Position numbers and translations under genes: made by a program. Positions 43,853-53,035 of a stretch of 64,000 nucleotides of DNA are shown piece after piece. Location: positions 1 to 64,000 of the forward strand of contig JADGPP010000007.1 of the NCBI GenBank assembly GCA_017882375.1. The letters run 5' to 3'. The stretch's first letter is position 1. Every line of letters begins with the position of its first letter. Source of the DNA: Solirubrobacteraceae bacterium (lineage in GTDB: Bacteria > Actinomycetota > Thermoleophilia > Solirubrobacterales > Solirubrobacteraceae). The notes under the pieces were generated by a model. That model saw nothing but the letters and a program-made list of their open reading frames with translations. It was not told where the DNA came from and ran no database searches.

Positions 43853-45586
43853 TCACGCGGGCTCGGAGTGGTCCGGGCGGCGCCGGCTCCTCAGCTGCTC
43901 GATCCGCGTGCGCGCGGCGTCCAGCAGTTCACGCATCGATCCGGGCACGAGTACGGCGAGGATCGACAGGTAGACCGCCCCGCCCGCCAGCGCCTGGAGC
44001 GTCAGCAGCGCAAGGCCCGCGAACGTACCGTGGCGGTCTGCTCGCACTACGAAGTGCTCGAGGCAGAACAGTCCGCCGGCCATCAACGATGCGGCCAGCG
44101 CCGGCGGCCAGATCTCGCTCAGCAGGTCGGCCAGGCGGATGCCCAGCGCGTGCGCCATCCCCCGCACCGCATAGGCGGCTACGCCGACGGCGCTTGCCGA
44201 CATGCCGATCGCCACGCCCACCAGGCCGAATTGGACGAGGGCGCCCACGAAGATGACCGTGAGCAGGAGCGAGACGCCGTGCATGCGGGGCAGCATGTCG
44301 GTACGCCCGTTCGCCTTCCACGCCTCGCTGGCGATCGAGTCGAGCGACGTTGCCGCGCAGTAGACGCCCAGGGCCATCGCCGCATGGCCGGCTTCACGCC
44401 ATTGCTCGCCGAACACCAGCACCACGGCCGGGCTGCCGAACGGCACGAGCAGCATGCCGGCGGGAAAGGCGAGGACGCACAGCCAGCGCAGCGCGGTGCG
44501 CACCGCCGCGCGGAAGCGATCGTCGTGGGCGGACAGGCGCGCGAAGGCCGGCAGCAGCACGTAGCCGCCGACGTTGACGACAGCCCCGAGCGGCTGGCTG
44601 GCGACGCGCGTTGCATAGTTGAACTGTCCAAGGACGCCTGGCCCGCGAGCGCGACCGAGTGCCAGCACGGGGATCTCTTGGACGGCGTGGCGGAGGAGGT
44701 TGCCTGCCACGACCGGACGCCCGAAGCGCGCCAGTTCCCGCCAGACGTCCAAGCGAGCGAGCCGCGGGCGCGGGCGCCAGCCGGCGAAGACCCAGGCGGC
44801 GATCGCCATGAACACGGCCGCGGCGTAGGTGCCGATCACCAGCGACCAGACGCCCAGGCCGGCCGCGGCCGCGGGGATCGCGCCGGCGGCGAAGAAGATC
44901 GACGACAGCGGGTCGATGACCACCCTGCGGGCGAACGAGAAACGCCGCATGAGCAGTGCGTCGGGCACGAGCGCGATCAGCCGCAGCAGCATCCAGGCGG
45001 ACAGCACCGCGGCGACGACACCCGTCTCGTGGCTGTGGAAGAAGAGCGCGATCAGGGGAGCGGCCGCAAGCGCCAGGAGCGTCAGCGCCACACCCCCGGC
45101 GAGCGTTCCGAGGAAGGCAGAGTTCGCGGCTTGCTCCAACTGCTGGCGACGGTGGATCAATGCGGCTTCGATGCCCGACTCCCCCAGCACGGCGCCCACG
45201 CTGACGACCACGCTGCCCGCCGTGAAATGCCCGAAGTTGGCCGGCGTCAGAAGCCTCGCCAGCGCGAGATAGGTCGCGAGGGTGAGCACCAGGCTGAAGG
45301 CGTAGCCCACCCCTGCCAGGCCGGCACCACGAGTGACGACGCCGCTCAGGCCGGCCGGCGGCGCTCCGCTGTCGTCTGTCAGCAGCTGGTTGGAGGACGG
45401 CACGCTTGAAGTATCGGCAGCTGGCTCGGGATTCCCGCTAGGTGCCTCGGGATCCACGTCGCGATCGCCCTCGACGCCGCCGGCCGTTCTTGCCGAGACC
45501 CAGTCCCGGGAAGGCCTGCGCGACGCCGGGGGGCGGCGCGGCTCGTTGTCGCCAACGAGTGCGCGGCGCCCGCGTCGCAGCAGCAA
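43853..45586 (-). CDS. Wzx-type polysaccharide flippase (MOP superfamily)
   Basis: Up to 577 residues with about 12-14 membrane helices in the MOP/PST pattern: TRGAGLAGVGYAFSLVLTLATYLALARLLTPANFGHFTAGSVV at the first helices and FGRPVVAGNLLRHAVQEIPVLALGRARGPGVLGQFNYATRV in the middle. It is likely to flip lipid-linked repeats across the membrane. The first about 75 residues are Pro/Arg/Ser-rich and overlap the GT2 gene upstream. A GTG at 45403 would start just before the conserved region and avoid the overlap, so the true start is uncertain. Confidence 0.88.
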   Translation of the reverse strand: MLLRRGRRALVGDNEPRRPPASRRPSRDWVSARTAGGVEGDRDVDPEAPSGNPEPAADTSSVPSSNQLLTDDSGAPPAGLSGVVTRGAGLAGVGYAFSLVLTLATYLALARLLTPANFGHFTAGSVVVSVGAVLGESGIEAALIHRRQQLEQAANSAFLGTLAGGVALTLLALAAAPLIALFFHSHETGVVAAVLSAWMLLRLIALVPDALLMRRFSFARRVVIDPLSSIFFAAGAIPAAAAGLGVWSLVIGTYAAAVFMAIAAWVFAGWRPRPRLARLDVWRELARFGRPVVAGNLLRHAVQEIPVLALGRARGPGVLGQFNYATRVASQPLGAVVNVGGYVLLPAFARLSAHDDRFRAAVRTALRWLCVLAFPAGMLLVPFGSPAVVLVFGEQWREAGHAAMALGVYCAATSLDSIASEAWKANGRTDMLPRMHGVSLLLTVIFVGALVQFGLVGVAIGMSASAVGVAAYAVRGMAHALGIRLADLLSEIWPPALAASLMAGGLFCLEHFVVRADRHGTFAGLALLTLQALAGGAVYLSILAVLVPGSMRELLDAARTRIEQLRSRRRPDHSEPA

Positions 45587-46415
45587 CTACGCCTCTCGCC
45601 GCCATCAGGATCCGGCCTTTGCGACTCGAGCGGCGGGCTTCCAGCTCGCGAAGCTCGTCCAAGCGAGCCTCGGCGAGCGCTCGCACACGCGGCGGGGCGG
45701 AGTGGCGCTCGAGGACCGCCCTGTAGGCCAAGCGCACCCCAGCCTCCATCGCCTCTGTGTCGCCCGAGAGCGAGCGCGGCGAATCACGCTTGATCGCCAG
45801 TGGGCCAGCGACACGCACTGCCGTGAAGCCCGAGATGGCGATTCGCAGCCAGAGCTCGTAGTCCTCGCCGTGGGACATGCTCGGGTCATAGCCACCCACC
45901 TGGTCCAGCACAGACCGGCGCACGGTCACCGCGTTGTAGACGAAGTTGCGCTGCATGAGCTCCGCCACGAACCGCTCGTGAGGCAGCGTCTCCGCGGGCG
46001 GCCGCTGTCGGGCCGTTGCTGTGGCCTTGAGAAAGCGCCCGCTGGCCTCGTCAAGCTCCCACGCGTCGGTGTACGCGAAGCCCGCCTGGGGATCCAGATC
46101 CAAGGCCCTGCCCATCTCCGCCAGGTAGTCCGCAAGCCACAGATCGTCGCTGTCGAGCATGCTCACGTACTTGCCCGCGCTGGCCGAGATCCCGTGATTG
46201 CGCGCAGCGGAGGGACCGGCGTTCGCCTGGCGGTAGACGCTCACCCGATGATCTTCGGCTGCAATCGCTTCAGCGACAGCCGCCGTATCGTCGCTTGAGC
46301 CGTCGTCTATGACGATGACCTCGAAGTCCTGACGGGTCTGGGCCAGAACCGACTTGATGGCCGCCCCGACGGTGCTCGCCGCCTGGTATGCCGCGATCAC
46401 CACGCTGAATGTCAT
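45438..46415 (-). CDS. glycosyltransferase family 2 (GT-A)
   Basis: 325 residues from ATG 46415. GT2 motifs: FSVVIAAYQAASTVGAAIKSVLAQT, VIDDGSSDDT, NAGPSAARNHGI, the DxD motif in SMLDSDDLW, and SHGEDYELWLRIA near 205. The C-terminal about 70 residues are Arg-rich and probably cytoplasmic. The downstream flippase reading frame overlaps its 3' end, which may mean coupled translation or a later start for the flippase. Confidence 0.9.
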   Translation of the reverse strand: MTFSVVIAAYQAASTVGAAIKSVLAQTRQDFEVIVIDDGSSDDTAAVAEAIAAEDHRVSVYRQANAGPSAARNHGISASAGKYVSMLDSDDLWLADYLAEMGRALDLDPQAGFAYTDAWELDEASGRFLKATATARQRPPAETLPHERFVAELMQRNFVYNAVTVRRSVLDQVGGYDPSMSHGEDYELWLRIAISGFTAVRVAGPLAIKRDSPRSLSGDTEAMEAGVRLAYRAVLERHSAPPRVRALAEARLDELRELEARRSSRKGRILMAARGVVAAATRAPRTRWRQRAAPPPGVAQAFPGLGLGKNGRRRRGRSRRGSRGT

Positions 46416-46576
46416 TGCGCGAACGCTATCGGTCTGTGCGGGATTCCGATCGACACCGCTGGCCAACGGCTGACTTCGCCCGGCGCTCCGGCCCGAGGCA
46501 GCTGCGGTTGCAGGGCACTTCGAAGGGACGGGCCGGGGCGGCCGCTCGAGATGGGAGTGCTCGCGAGACCAACTAC

Positions 46577-48067
46577 CTATCCGGGCGCGAACTCTCGCTG
46601 AGCGGCGGGCACGCTGCCCGCGGACGCTCCACTCGCTAGCGCCGAACCAGGCGAGCCCGCCGCGGCGGGCGATGCCTGCGTGCCCGCGGCGGTGGCCGGG
46701 CCGGCCGACGCGGCTCTCGCCGTCGGTGCGCCCGACCCGGCGGACGCGCTGGTGGGACGGCCGCCCGGCGCCGTCGCCTGCTCAGGCCCGAACTCGCGGC
46801 TGGCCCGCGCCGCGCCGGCAATCGTCGTCGGCGCCGCCTGCGGCGCACCACTCGACTGTTCGCGCAGGCCGAGCCGCCCGCCGGCGAGGGCTGCGCCGCT
46901 CGCCTGTACACCGCGTGGGGACCGGCCGGCGTGCGCGTCGCGCGCGGCGTGGCGCCGCTGCACGGGCGCCTGCAGATGACCGGGGCCGCCACCGAGCGCT
47001 GCACAGCCGGCCCCCACACCGAGCGCCAGCAGGCACCCGACGGCAAGCTTTGCGCCGAGCGGGCCGGCGGCGAACCACCAGCTTCCGCCGGCGGCGCCGA
47101 CGCCCGCCGCGCTCGACGCCGACAGCGCGCCGCCGGCCAGGCCCGCGCCGGCAGGGGCGGCGCCGGTTGCCGCCGCGCCGCTGCCAGCCGGGCCAACGGC
47201 GCCGCCGGCGCCCGTGGCCCCGCCGACGCCGGCGCTTGCAGCTCCGGTGGCGGCTCCGGCGCCTAGCGCCCAGTGCAACATCAGCGGCGCGGGCGGGAGC
47301 ACTGCGGCGAGGCCGCGCAGCGAGAGCACGTACGCGCGACAGGCGGGGCACGCGTCGCGGTGCAGCAGCGCAACCCGGTAGCGCTCGCCCTCGGGGTCGA
47401 GGATGCCGTAGGCGAGAGCGCGCATCAGCGAGCCCTGCTGCTCGCACCACTCGCCGGCGCCGATCGTGTGCACGAGCGCACCCACCTTCGCAGCGACGCC
47501 GGGTGAGCCGTCTCCGCGCCCCTCCATCAGCTTGCGCATCCGCGACTCGCTGACCCCCATGCGAGCGGCGGCGTCGGCGCGCGAGAGGCCCTGCAGGTAG
47601 CAGAGCGTCGCCGCCTGCTGCTCGCGCTTGCTCAGGCGCACGCGCAGTGCCTCGAACAGCTGACGCAGCCGTGCCTGGTCGTCGAGCTGAGCCGCGATGT
47701 CGCAGTCGCGCGCCTGCCGGCCGTCGCGCGCCGTCACGACCCCGGTGGGCGCGAGATCGAGCCGGGCGCGGTGTTCGCGGAGCTCGGGGGAGAGTGCGCG
47801 ACGCGATCGGTGCTCGTCGATCGCCCGGCGGTAGGTCACGAGCGCCAGCCAGGCGGCCGGGTTGTCGATCTGCGCTCCATCGAGCACCGCCGCGTACAGA
47901 CCCTGCCAGGCCTGGGAGTAGCACGCATCGAGATCGCTGGCGTCCAGGCGCGCACCGACCGCCCGGAGTCGCTGCGACACGCCGCCGATGACTCGCTTGC
48001 GCAGTCCCTCGAACTCGTCGCGCAGCAGACGCTCGGCACGGTAGCGGCGAACAACGAACGGACTCAT
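46577..48067 (-). CDS. ECF sigma factor fused to an anti-sigma-like zinc motif, membrane helix and tail
   Basis: 496 residues. Residues about 10-90 are sigma region 2 (DLDACYSQAWQGLYAAV...PAAWLALVTYRRAIDEHR); about 130-185 are region 4 (LSKREQQAATLCYLQGLSRADAAARMGVSESRMRKLM). Beyond this, H236-RDA-C240-PA-C243 matches the HxxxCxxC motif of zinc-binding anti-sigma factors, followed by a Gly/Ala linker, one membrane helix (about 331-358) and a Ser/Ala/Gly/Pro-rich tail of about 135 residues that would lie outside the cell. So sigma factor, anti-sigma and anchor are one chain; proteolytic release is the obvious activation model. The ATG at 48067 is chosen. It is divergent from a secreted protein gene. 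Confidence 0.82.
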   Translation of the reverse strand: MSPFVVRRYRAERLLRDEFEGLRKRVIGGVSQRLRAVGARLDASDLDACYSQAWQGLYAAVLDGAQIDNPAAWLALVTYRRAIDEHRSRRALSPELREHRARLDLAPTGVVTARDGRQARDCDIAAQLDDQARLRQLFEALRVRLSKREQQAATLCYLQGLSRADAAARMGVSESRMRKLMEGRGDGSPGVAAKVGALVHTIGAGEWCEQQGSLMRALAYGILDPEGERYRVALLHRDACPACRAYVLSLRGLAAVLPPAPLMLHWALGAGAATGAASAGVGGATGAGGAVGPAGSGAAATGAAPAGAGLAGGALSASSAAGVGAAGGSWWFAAGPLGAKLAVGCLLALGVGAGCAALGGGPGHLQAPVQRRHAARDAHAGRSPRGVQASGAALAGGRLGLREQSSGAPQAAPTTIAGAARASREFGPEQATAPGGRPTSASAGSGAPTARAASAGPATAAGTQASPAAAGSPGSALASGASAGSVPAAQREFAPG

Positions 48068-48095
48068 CGGCCGCAGATTACGAGAATCTTGCGAG

Positions 48096-48114
48096 CCAGA
48101 CAAATTCTATCTGG
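48096..48114. promoter_or_regulatory. inverted repeat between the ECF and secreted-protein genes
   Basis: CCAGA (48096-48100) and TCTGG (48110-48114) separated by nine AT-rich bases, roughly midway in the 100-bp divergent spacer. It may be an operator or promoter element shared by both genes. The spacer is markedly AT-richer than its surroundings. Confidence 0.35.
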
Positions 48115-48167
48115 TCGATTCCTTATGATCAGCCCGCCACTGACAAGACCGACTGAGGAGGCCGTCC

Positions 48168-49010
48168 ATGCAAAAGCTGTACCGCTGGCTCCTACTCGCG
48201 CTCGTCTCGCTCGGAGTCTCCGCCGGCTGGGCGCCGGCGCAGGCTGCGACGCTCCTCGATCGCAACCTGAACAAGGCGTCATTCTCGCTGACCCCGGAAG
48301 CGAACGCGCCGCCGGAATTCGGCAGGTGCATCAAAACGACGGGGGGCGCATACAAAGACACGGGCTGCACGGAAACGGCCGGTGTGACCGAAAAAAGCTA
48401 CGAATGGTATGCCGCGTTCGGCAGCAGCCATCCGTTGGAAAAGGTCGGCTTCACGAACGTGCTCAAAGAAGCGACGACGGCCTCGCTGGAAACCGTCGGC
48501 AAAACGACCGTCACGTGCAAAGGCGAGAGCAGCACGGGCGAATACACGGGCAACAAGAAAATCGGCAAAGTGGTCATCACGTTCAGCAGCTGCAACGCAT
48601 TCGGAGTCTCCTGCAACAGCGAAGGCGCGGCTGATGGGACGATCGTGACGGACACGCTCGAAGGAGCGCTCGGCGTCGAAGAACTGGCGGCGGAACCGGT
48701 CAACTACAAGATCGGTCAGAGCCTCTACCCGGTCGGCCACACCGGGCCTTTCGCGAAATTCAGCTGCGGGGGCCTGTCGGTGGTCATCACCGGCGCGATC
48801 ATCTCGCCGGTGGCGCCCAACTCGATGAAACTCACGACACAGATCAAAACGAAAGCGGCCAAAGGCAAACAGAGACCGGAAAACTTCGTGGGCGGACCGT
48901 CGGAAGTCCTGATGACGCAGATCGGCGAAGGGTCTCCCGAACAGGCGGGCGAGACGCTCACGACGGTTCAGACCAACGAAGAAAAGGTCGAGATCAACTC
49001 GGTCGTCTGA
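48168..49010 (+). CDS. secreted hypothetical protein with atypical codon use
   Basis: 280 residues with a signal peptide (about 1-26, ending PAQA). The mature protein is beta-like, rich in Thr, Lys, Glu and Gly, with paired cysteines (GRCIKTTG...TGCTETAG; TVTCKGESST...SSCNAFGVSCN). No family is recognised. Codon use differs from the neighbours: AAA and GAA clearly dominate over AAG and GAG. AGGAGG precedes the ATG. It is divergent from the ECF fusion and may be its target. Confidence 0.7.
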   Translation: MQKLYRWLLLALVSLGVSAGWAPAQAATLLDRNLNKASFSLTPEANAPPEFGRCIKTTGGAYKDTGCTETAGVTEKSYEWYAAFGSSHPLEKVGFTNVLKEATTASLETVGKTTVTCKGESSTGEYTGNKKIGKVVITFSSCNAFGVSCNSEGAADGTIVTDTLEGALGVEELAAEPVNYKIGQSLYPVGHTGPFAKFSCGGLSVVITGAIISPVAPNSMKLTTQIKTKAAKGKQRPENFVGGPSEVLMTQIGEGSPEQAGETLTTVQTNEEKVEINSVV

Positions 49011-49218
49011 CGACTGGGCGTCGCGCACGGGTCGTGACCTGGACCTGTGTCCGCACGGCGGCGGGCTCCGGCCGCCGCCGTGCGCCGTACCGGGTGTCGC
49101 GGCCGCGGCCGACGGGTATCTTCACGCGATCGCCACGCCCGTCCCGACAGCACCCCCCCCAACGCCGCCGACGGCGGAGATCCTCGGCATTCCGCTGGCG
49201 ATCTCCGACTACGAGCAT

Positions 49219-49950
49219 GTGATCGACTGGATGGACGCGATGATCGCCGCCGGCGCGCGGGGATACATCACGGCGGCGGCCGTCAACCTGGTGATGTCGG
49301 CGCAGGAGCAGCCGGCCGCGCTCGCGGCGACGCTCGGCGCCACGCTGGCTGTGCCGGATGGCCAGCCGCTCGTGTGGGCGCTGCACGCGCTGGGACATTC
49401 GCAGGCGACGCGCGTCTACGGCCCGGACCTGATGGCGAAGTTCTGCGAGCGCGCTGCGCGCGACGGGACGCCGATCTACCTCTACGGCGGGCGCGGCCCG
49501 GCCGAGCGCGAGCTGCTGGAGAGGCGATTGCGCGAGCGCTTCGCAGGCCTGCGCATCGCTGGCGGCTCCTCACCGCCCTTCCGCACGCTCACGGCGGCCG
49601 AGAACGACCGCGAGATCGAGCTGATCAACTCCTCGGGGGCAGCCGTCGTGTGGGTGGGAACCGGACAGCCGCGCCAGGAGCAGTGGATGCACGAGATGCG
49701 CTCGCGCCTGGCGCCACCGCTGCTGGTGGGCGTCGGTGCGGCATTCGACTTTCACGCCGGGCTCGTGTCCCAGGCGCCACCGTGGATGCAGCGCAACGGG
49801 CTGGAGTGGGTCTATCGCCTGTCGCACGAGCCGCGGCGCTTGTGGCGGCGATACGCCCGCTACAACCCGCTGTTCGTCGCGGGCTTCGCGCGACAGTACG
49901 CGCGCCACCTGCGCGCACAGCGCTCAGAGACCGCCAAGCGCCACGCATGA
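49219..49950 (+). CDS. WecB/TagA/CpsF-family glycosyltransferase (GT26)
   Basis: 243 residues from GTG 49219. Family features: AAAVNLVMSAQEQPA, the ADG-like VPDGQPLVWA, PIYLYGGRGPAERELLERRL and VVWVGTGQPRQEQWMHEMR with LVGVGAAFDFHAG. These enzymes add the second sugar (often ManNAc or a uronate) to the undecaprenyl-linked primer. The frame stays open upstream and encodes EILGIPLAISDYEH, which belongs to the normal N-terminus, but contains no ATG, GTG or TTG back to 48916. The start is therefore non-canonical or lost by a frameshift, perhaps in the C8 run at 49153-49160. The stop overlaps the next gene's ATG. Confidence 0.85.
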   Translation: MIDWMDAMIAAGARGYITAAAVNLVMSAQEQPAALAATLGATLAVPDGQPLVWALHALGHSQATRVYGPDLMAKFCERAARDGTPIYLYGGRGPAERELLERRLRERFAGLRIAGGSSPPFRTLTAAENDREIELINSSGAAVVWVGTGQPRQEQWMHEMRSRLAPPLLVGVGAAFDFHAGLVSQAPPWMQRNGLEWVYRLSHEPRRLWRRYARYNPLFVAGFARQYARHLRAQRSETAKRHA

Positions 49951-50966
49951 GCAGAGTGCTGATCACCGGCGGCGCCGGCGTGCTCGGCGCCGCGGTCGCC
50001 AGGCGCCTGCTCGCCGATCCCAACTACGACGTGCGTGTCTCAGACGAGCGCGCCGCGCCGCAGTGGATGCGCGAGGCGTGCGAGATCCGCGGCGCGGACC
50101 TGCGAGCGCCGGCGCAGGCGCAGGCGGCGCTGAAGGGCTGCTCGCAGGTGATCCATCTCGCGAGCTTTCGCGCAGACGATGCAGCCGGGGCAGCGCTCGC
50201 GCACACGCAGATCGAGTACGAAAACGCGCTGCACAACGCGGTGATCCGCGCGGCGCTCGACTGCGCAGTGGAGCGCTTCGTGTACGTCTCCTCGCCGCTG
50301 GTGTTCGAGCGCGCCGAGGTGTTTCCGACTCCGGAGGACTACTTGGCGCAATGCCCCGTCGCGCTCTCGCCGGGCGGCTTTGCCAGGCTGAGCGGCGAGC
50401 GCTACTGCCGCGCGGCGCACGACGAGCACGATTTCCCGTTCACGATCTGCCGCCCGTTTGCGACGTACGGACCGACGCCGGCGCCGACGCCGGCGCCGGC
50501 GTCGGCATCGGCATCAGCATCGGCGAGCGAACCGGGCGTCAGCGGGGCCGTGGCCGAACTGATCGACGGAGCGCTCGCGGGCAGGCACCCGCTGCGGGTC
50601 GACGCAGCCGGCGAGCAGACGATGTCGCCGACGCACGTCGACGACATCGCCGACGGGATCGTCGCGGCGCTGGGCGCGCCGGCGGCGCTGAACGAGGACT
50701 TCAACCTCGCGAGCTCGCGCGCGCTGAGCGTCGCGGAGATCGCACAGCTCGTCTGGCAGGCATGCGGCGAGCAGGCCAGCGAGCTCGCGCTCGAGCAGAT
50801 CGGCGCCGGCGATCGCAAGCCTACGCGCAGCCAGCCGGCCACGGACAAGGCCCGCGAGCTGCTCGGCTGGCAGGCGCAGATCGCCTTCGAGGACGGCGTC
50901 GCCGCGACGGTCCGATCGCTGCGCGAGCGGGCGATGGCCGACAGGCATATCGGCAGCGCTCTATAG
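49947..50966 (+). CDS. extended SDR lacking the YxxxK motif
   Basis: 339 residues with an ATG overlapping the previous stop (ATGA). The NAD-binding motif GGAGVLGAAV, the HLASF strand and FVYVSSPLVF are regular, and the C-terminal SDR features (VDDIADGIVAAL) are present. Where the catalytic YxxxK should stand the sequence reads GGFARLSGERY, so Tyr and Lys are both missing. A low-complexity insert of Pro/Ala/Ser repeats (about 175-195) follows the TYGP motif. It may be a non-catalytic or altered sugar-nucleotide enzyme. Confidence 0.8.
   Translation: MSRVLITGGAGVLGAAVARRLLADPNYDVRVSDERAAPQWMREACEIRGADLRAPAQAQAALKGCSQVIHLASFRADDAAGAALAHTQIEYENALHNAVIRAALDCAVERFVYVSSPLVFERAEVFPTPEDYLAQCPVALSPGGFARLSGERYCRAAHDEHDFPFTICRPFATYGPTPAPTPAPASASASASASEPGVSGAVAELIDGALAGRHPLRVDAAGEQTMSPTHVDDIADGIVAALGAPAALNEDFNLASSRALSVAEIAQLVWQACGEQASELALEQIGAGDRKPTRSQPATDKARELLGWQAQIAFEDGVAATVRSLRERAMADRHIGSAL
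50472..50528 (+). repeat. in-frame hexamer microsatellite
   Basis: Repeated CCGACG/GCGCCG-type and GGCATC/GGCATC-type units encode Pro-Ala-Pro-Thr and Ala-Ser repeats inside the SDR gene. Unit length is a multiple of three, so slippage changes the loop length without breaking the frame. Confidence 0.6.
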
Positions 50967-51950
<984 letters not shown>

Positions 51951-51955
51951 GCGCG

Positions 51956-53035
51956 ATGGCGGTCCCGCTGTTCGAAACCGCGGCGACGCTCGCTCCGCTG
52001 CGCGACGAGCTGCGCGCGGCGATCGACCGGGTGCTGGACTCCGAACGCTTCATCCTCGGCCCCGAGGTGCAGGCGTTCGAGAGCGAGCTCGCCGCCTACA
52101 CGGGTGCCGCGCACGGCGTGGGTGTGGCAAACGGAACCGACGCGATCACGATTGCTCTGCGCGCGATGGGCGTCGGCCCGGGTGACGAGGTCGTCGTGCC
52201 GTCGTTCACCTTCTACGCCTCCGCCGAGGCTATCCCGCCGACCGGTGCCACGCCGGTGTTCTGCGACATCGACCCGGCGACGTATTGCGTGACCGCCGAG
52301 ACGGTCCGCGCCGCGCTGACGCCGCGCACCAAGGCGGTGGTCGTCGTGCATCTGTTCGGCAACGTCGCGCCGGTGGCGCAGATCGAGGCGCTGGGCGTGC
52401 CGGTGCTGGAGGACGCCGCGCAGGCCGTCGGCTCGGACTCGGCCGACGGGCGCGCGGGAGCGCTGGCAACGGCGTCGACGATCTCCTTCTACCCGTCGAA
52501 GAACCTCGGCTGCTTCGGCGACGGCGGGATGATCCTCAGCTCCGACGAGCGGATCGCCGAACAGGCGCGCATCCTGCGCTTCCACGGATCGCGCGACAAG
52601 GTGGACTACGAGCAGCTCGGCTACAACTCGCGCCTGGACGAGCTGCAGGCGGCGATCATGCGCGTGCAGCTGCCGCACCTGGACGACTGGGCCGCCGGGC
52701 GCCGCGAGACCGCACGACACTACGAGCAGGCGGGGCTCGGCGAGCTGGTCACGCTCCCCGTGCCCGTGACCGGTGCGTCGCCGGCGTGGCACCTGTACGT
52801 GGTCGGGCATCCTCAGGTCGGACGCCTGGAGCAGGCACTGGCGGCGGCGAACATCGGCTACAAGCCCTACTACCGCACGCCGGTCCACCGCCAGCCGCCG
52901 ATGCGCCAGTGGGCCGCCGGGCTCGAGCTGCCGGGCACCGAGGAGGCGGCAGCGCGCCACCTGGCGATACCGATGAGCCCGGTGCTCACGCGCGAGCAGG
53001 CCGACGAGGTCGTCGCCGCGGCGTGCACGGCCTAG
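51956..53035 (+). CDS. DegT/DnrJ/EryC1/StrS-type sugar aminotransferase
   Basis: 359 residues. PLP-enzyme motifs: GVGVANGTDAI, VVVPSFTFYASA, VLEDAAQAVGS with D153 and SFYPSKNLGCFGDGG with the PLP lysine K182, which is retained, so it is catalytic rather than a dehydratase. It aminates a keto-sugar nucleotide; directly behind gmd, GDP-4-keto-6-deoxymannose to GDP-perosamine is plausible, though other 3- or 4-keto sugars are possible. Its 3' end overlaps the convergent acyltransferase gene by four bases. Confidence 0.92.
   Translation: MAVPLFETAATLAPLRDELRAAIDRVLDSERFILGPEVQAFESELAAYTGAAHGVGVANGTDAITIALRAMGVGPGDEVVVPSFTFYASAEAIPPTGATPVFCDIDPATYCVTAETVRAALTPRTKAVVVVHLFGNVAPVAQIEALGVPVLEDAAQAVGSDSADGRAGALATASTISFYPSKNLGCFGDGGMILSSDERIAEQARILRFHGSRDKVDYEQLGYNSRLDELQAAIMRVQLPHLDDWAAGRRETARHYEQAGLGELVTLPVPVTGASPAWHLYVVGHPQVGRLEQALAAANIGYKPYYRTPVHRQPPMRQWAAGLELPGTEEAAARHLAIPMSPVLTREQADEVVAAACTA

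Noticed and set aside
43868-45409. A 513-residue His/Arg/Gln-rich plus-strand frame
   Set aside because: It is antisense to the flippase, whose membrane helices are unmistakable; the composition is that of a GC-rich shadow frame.
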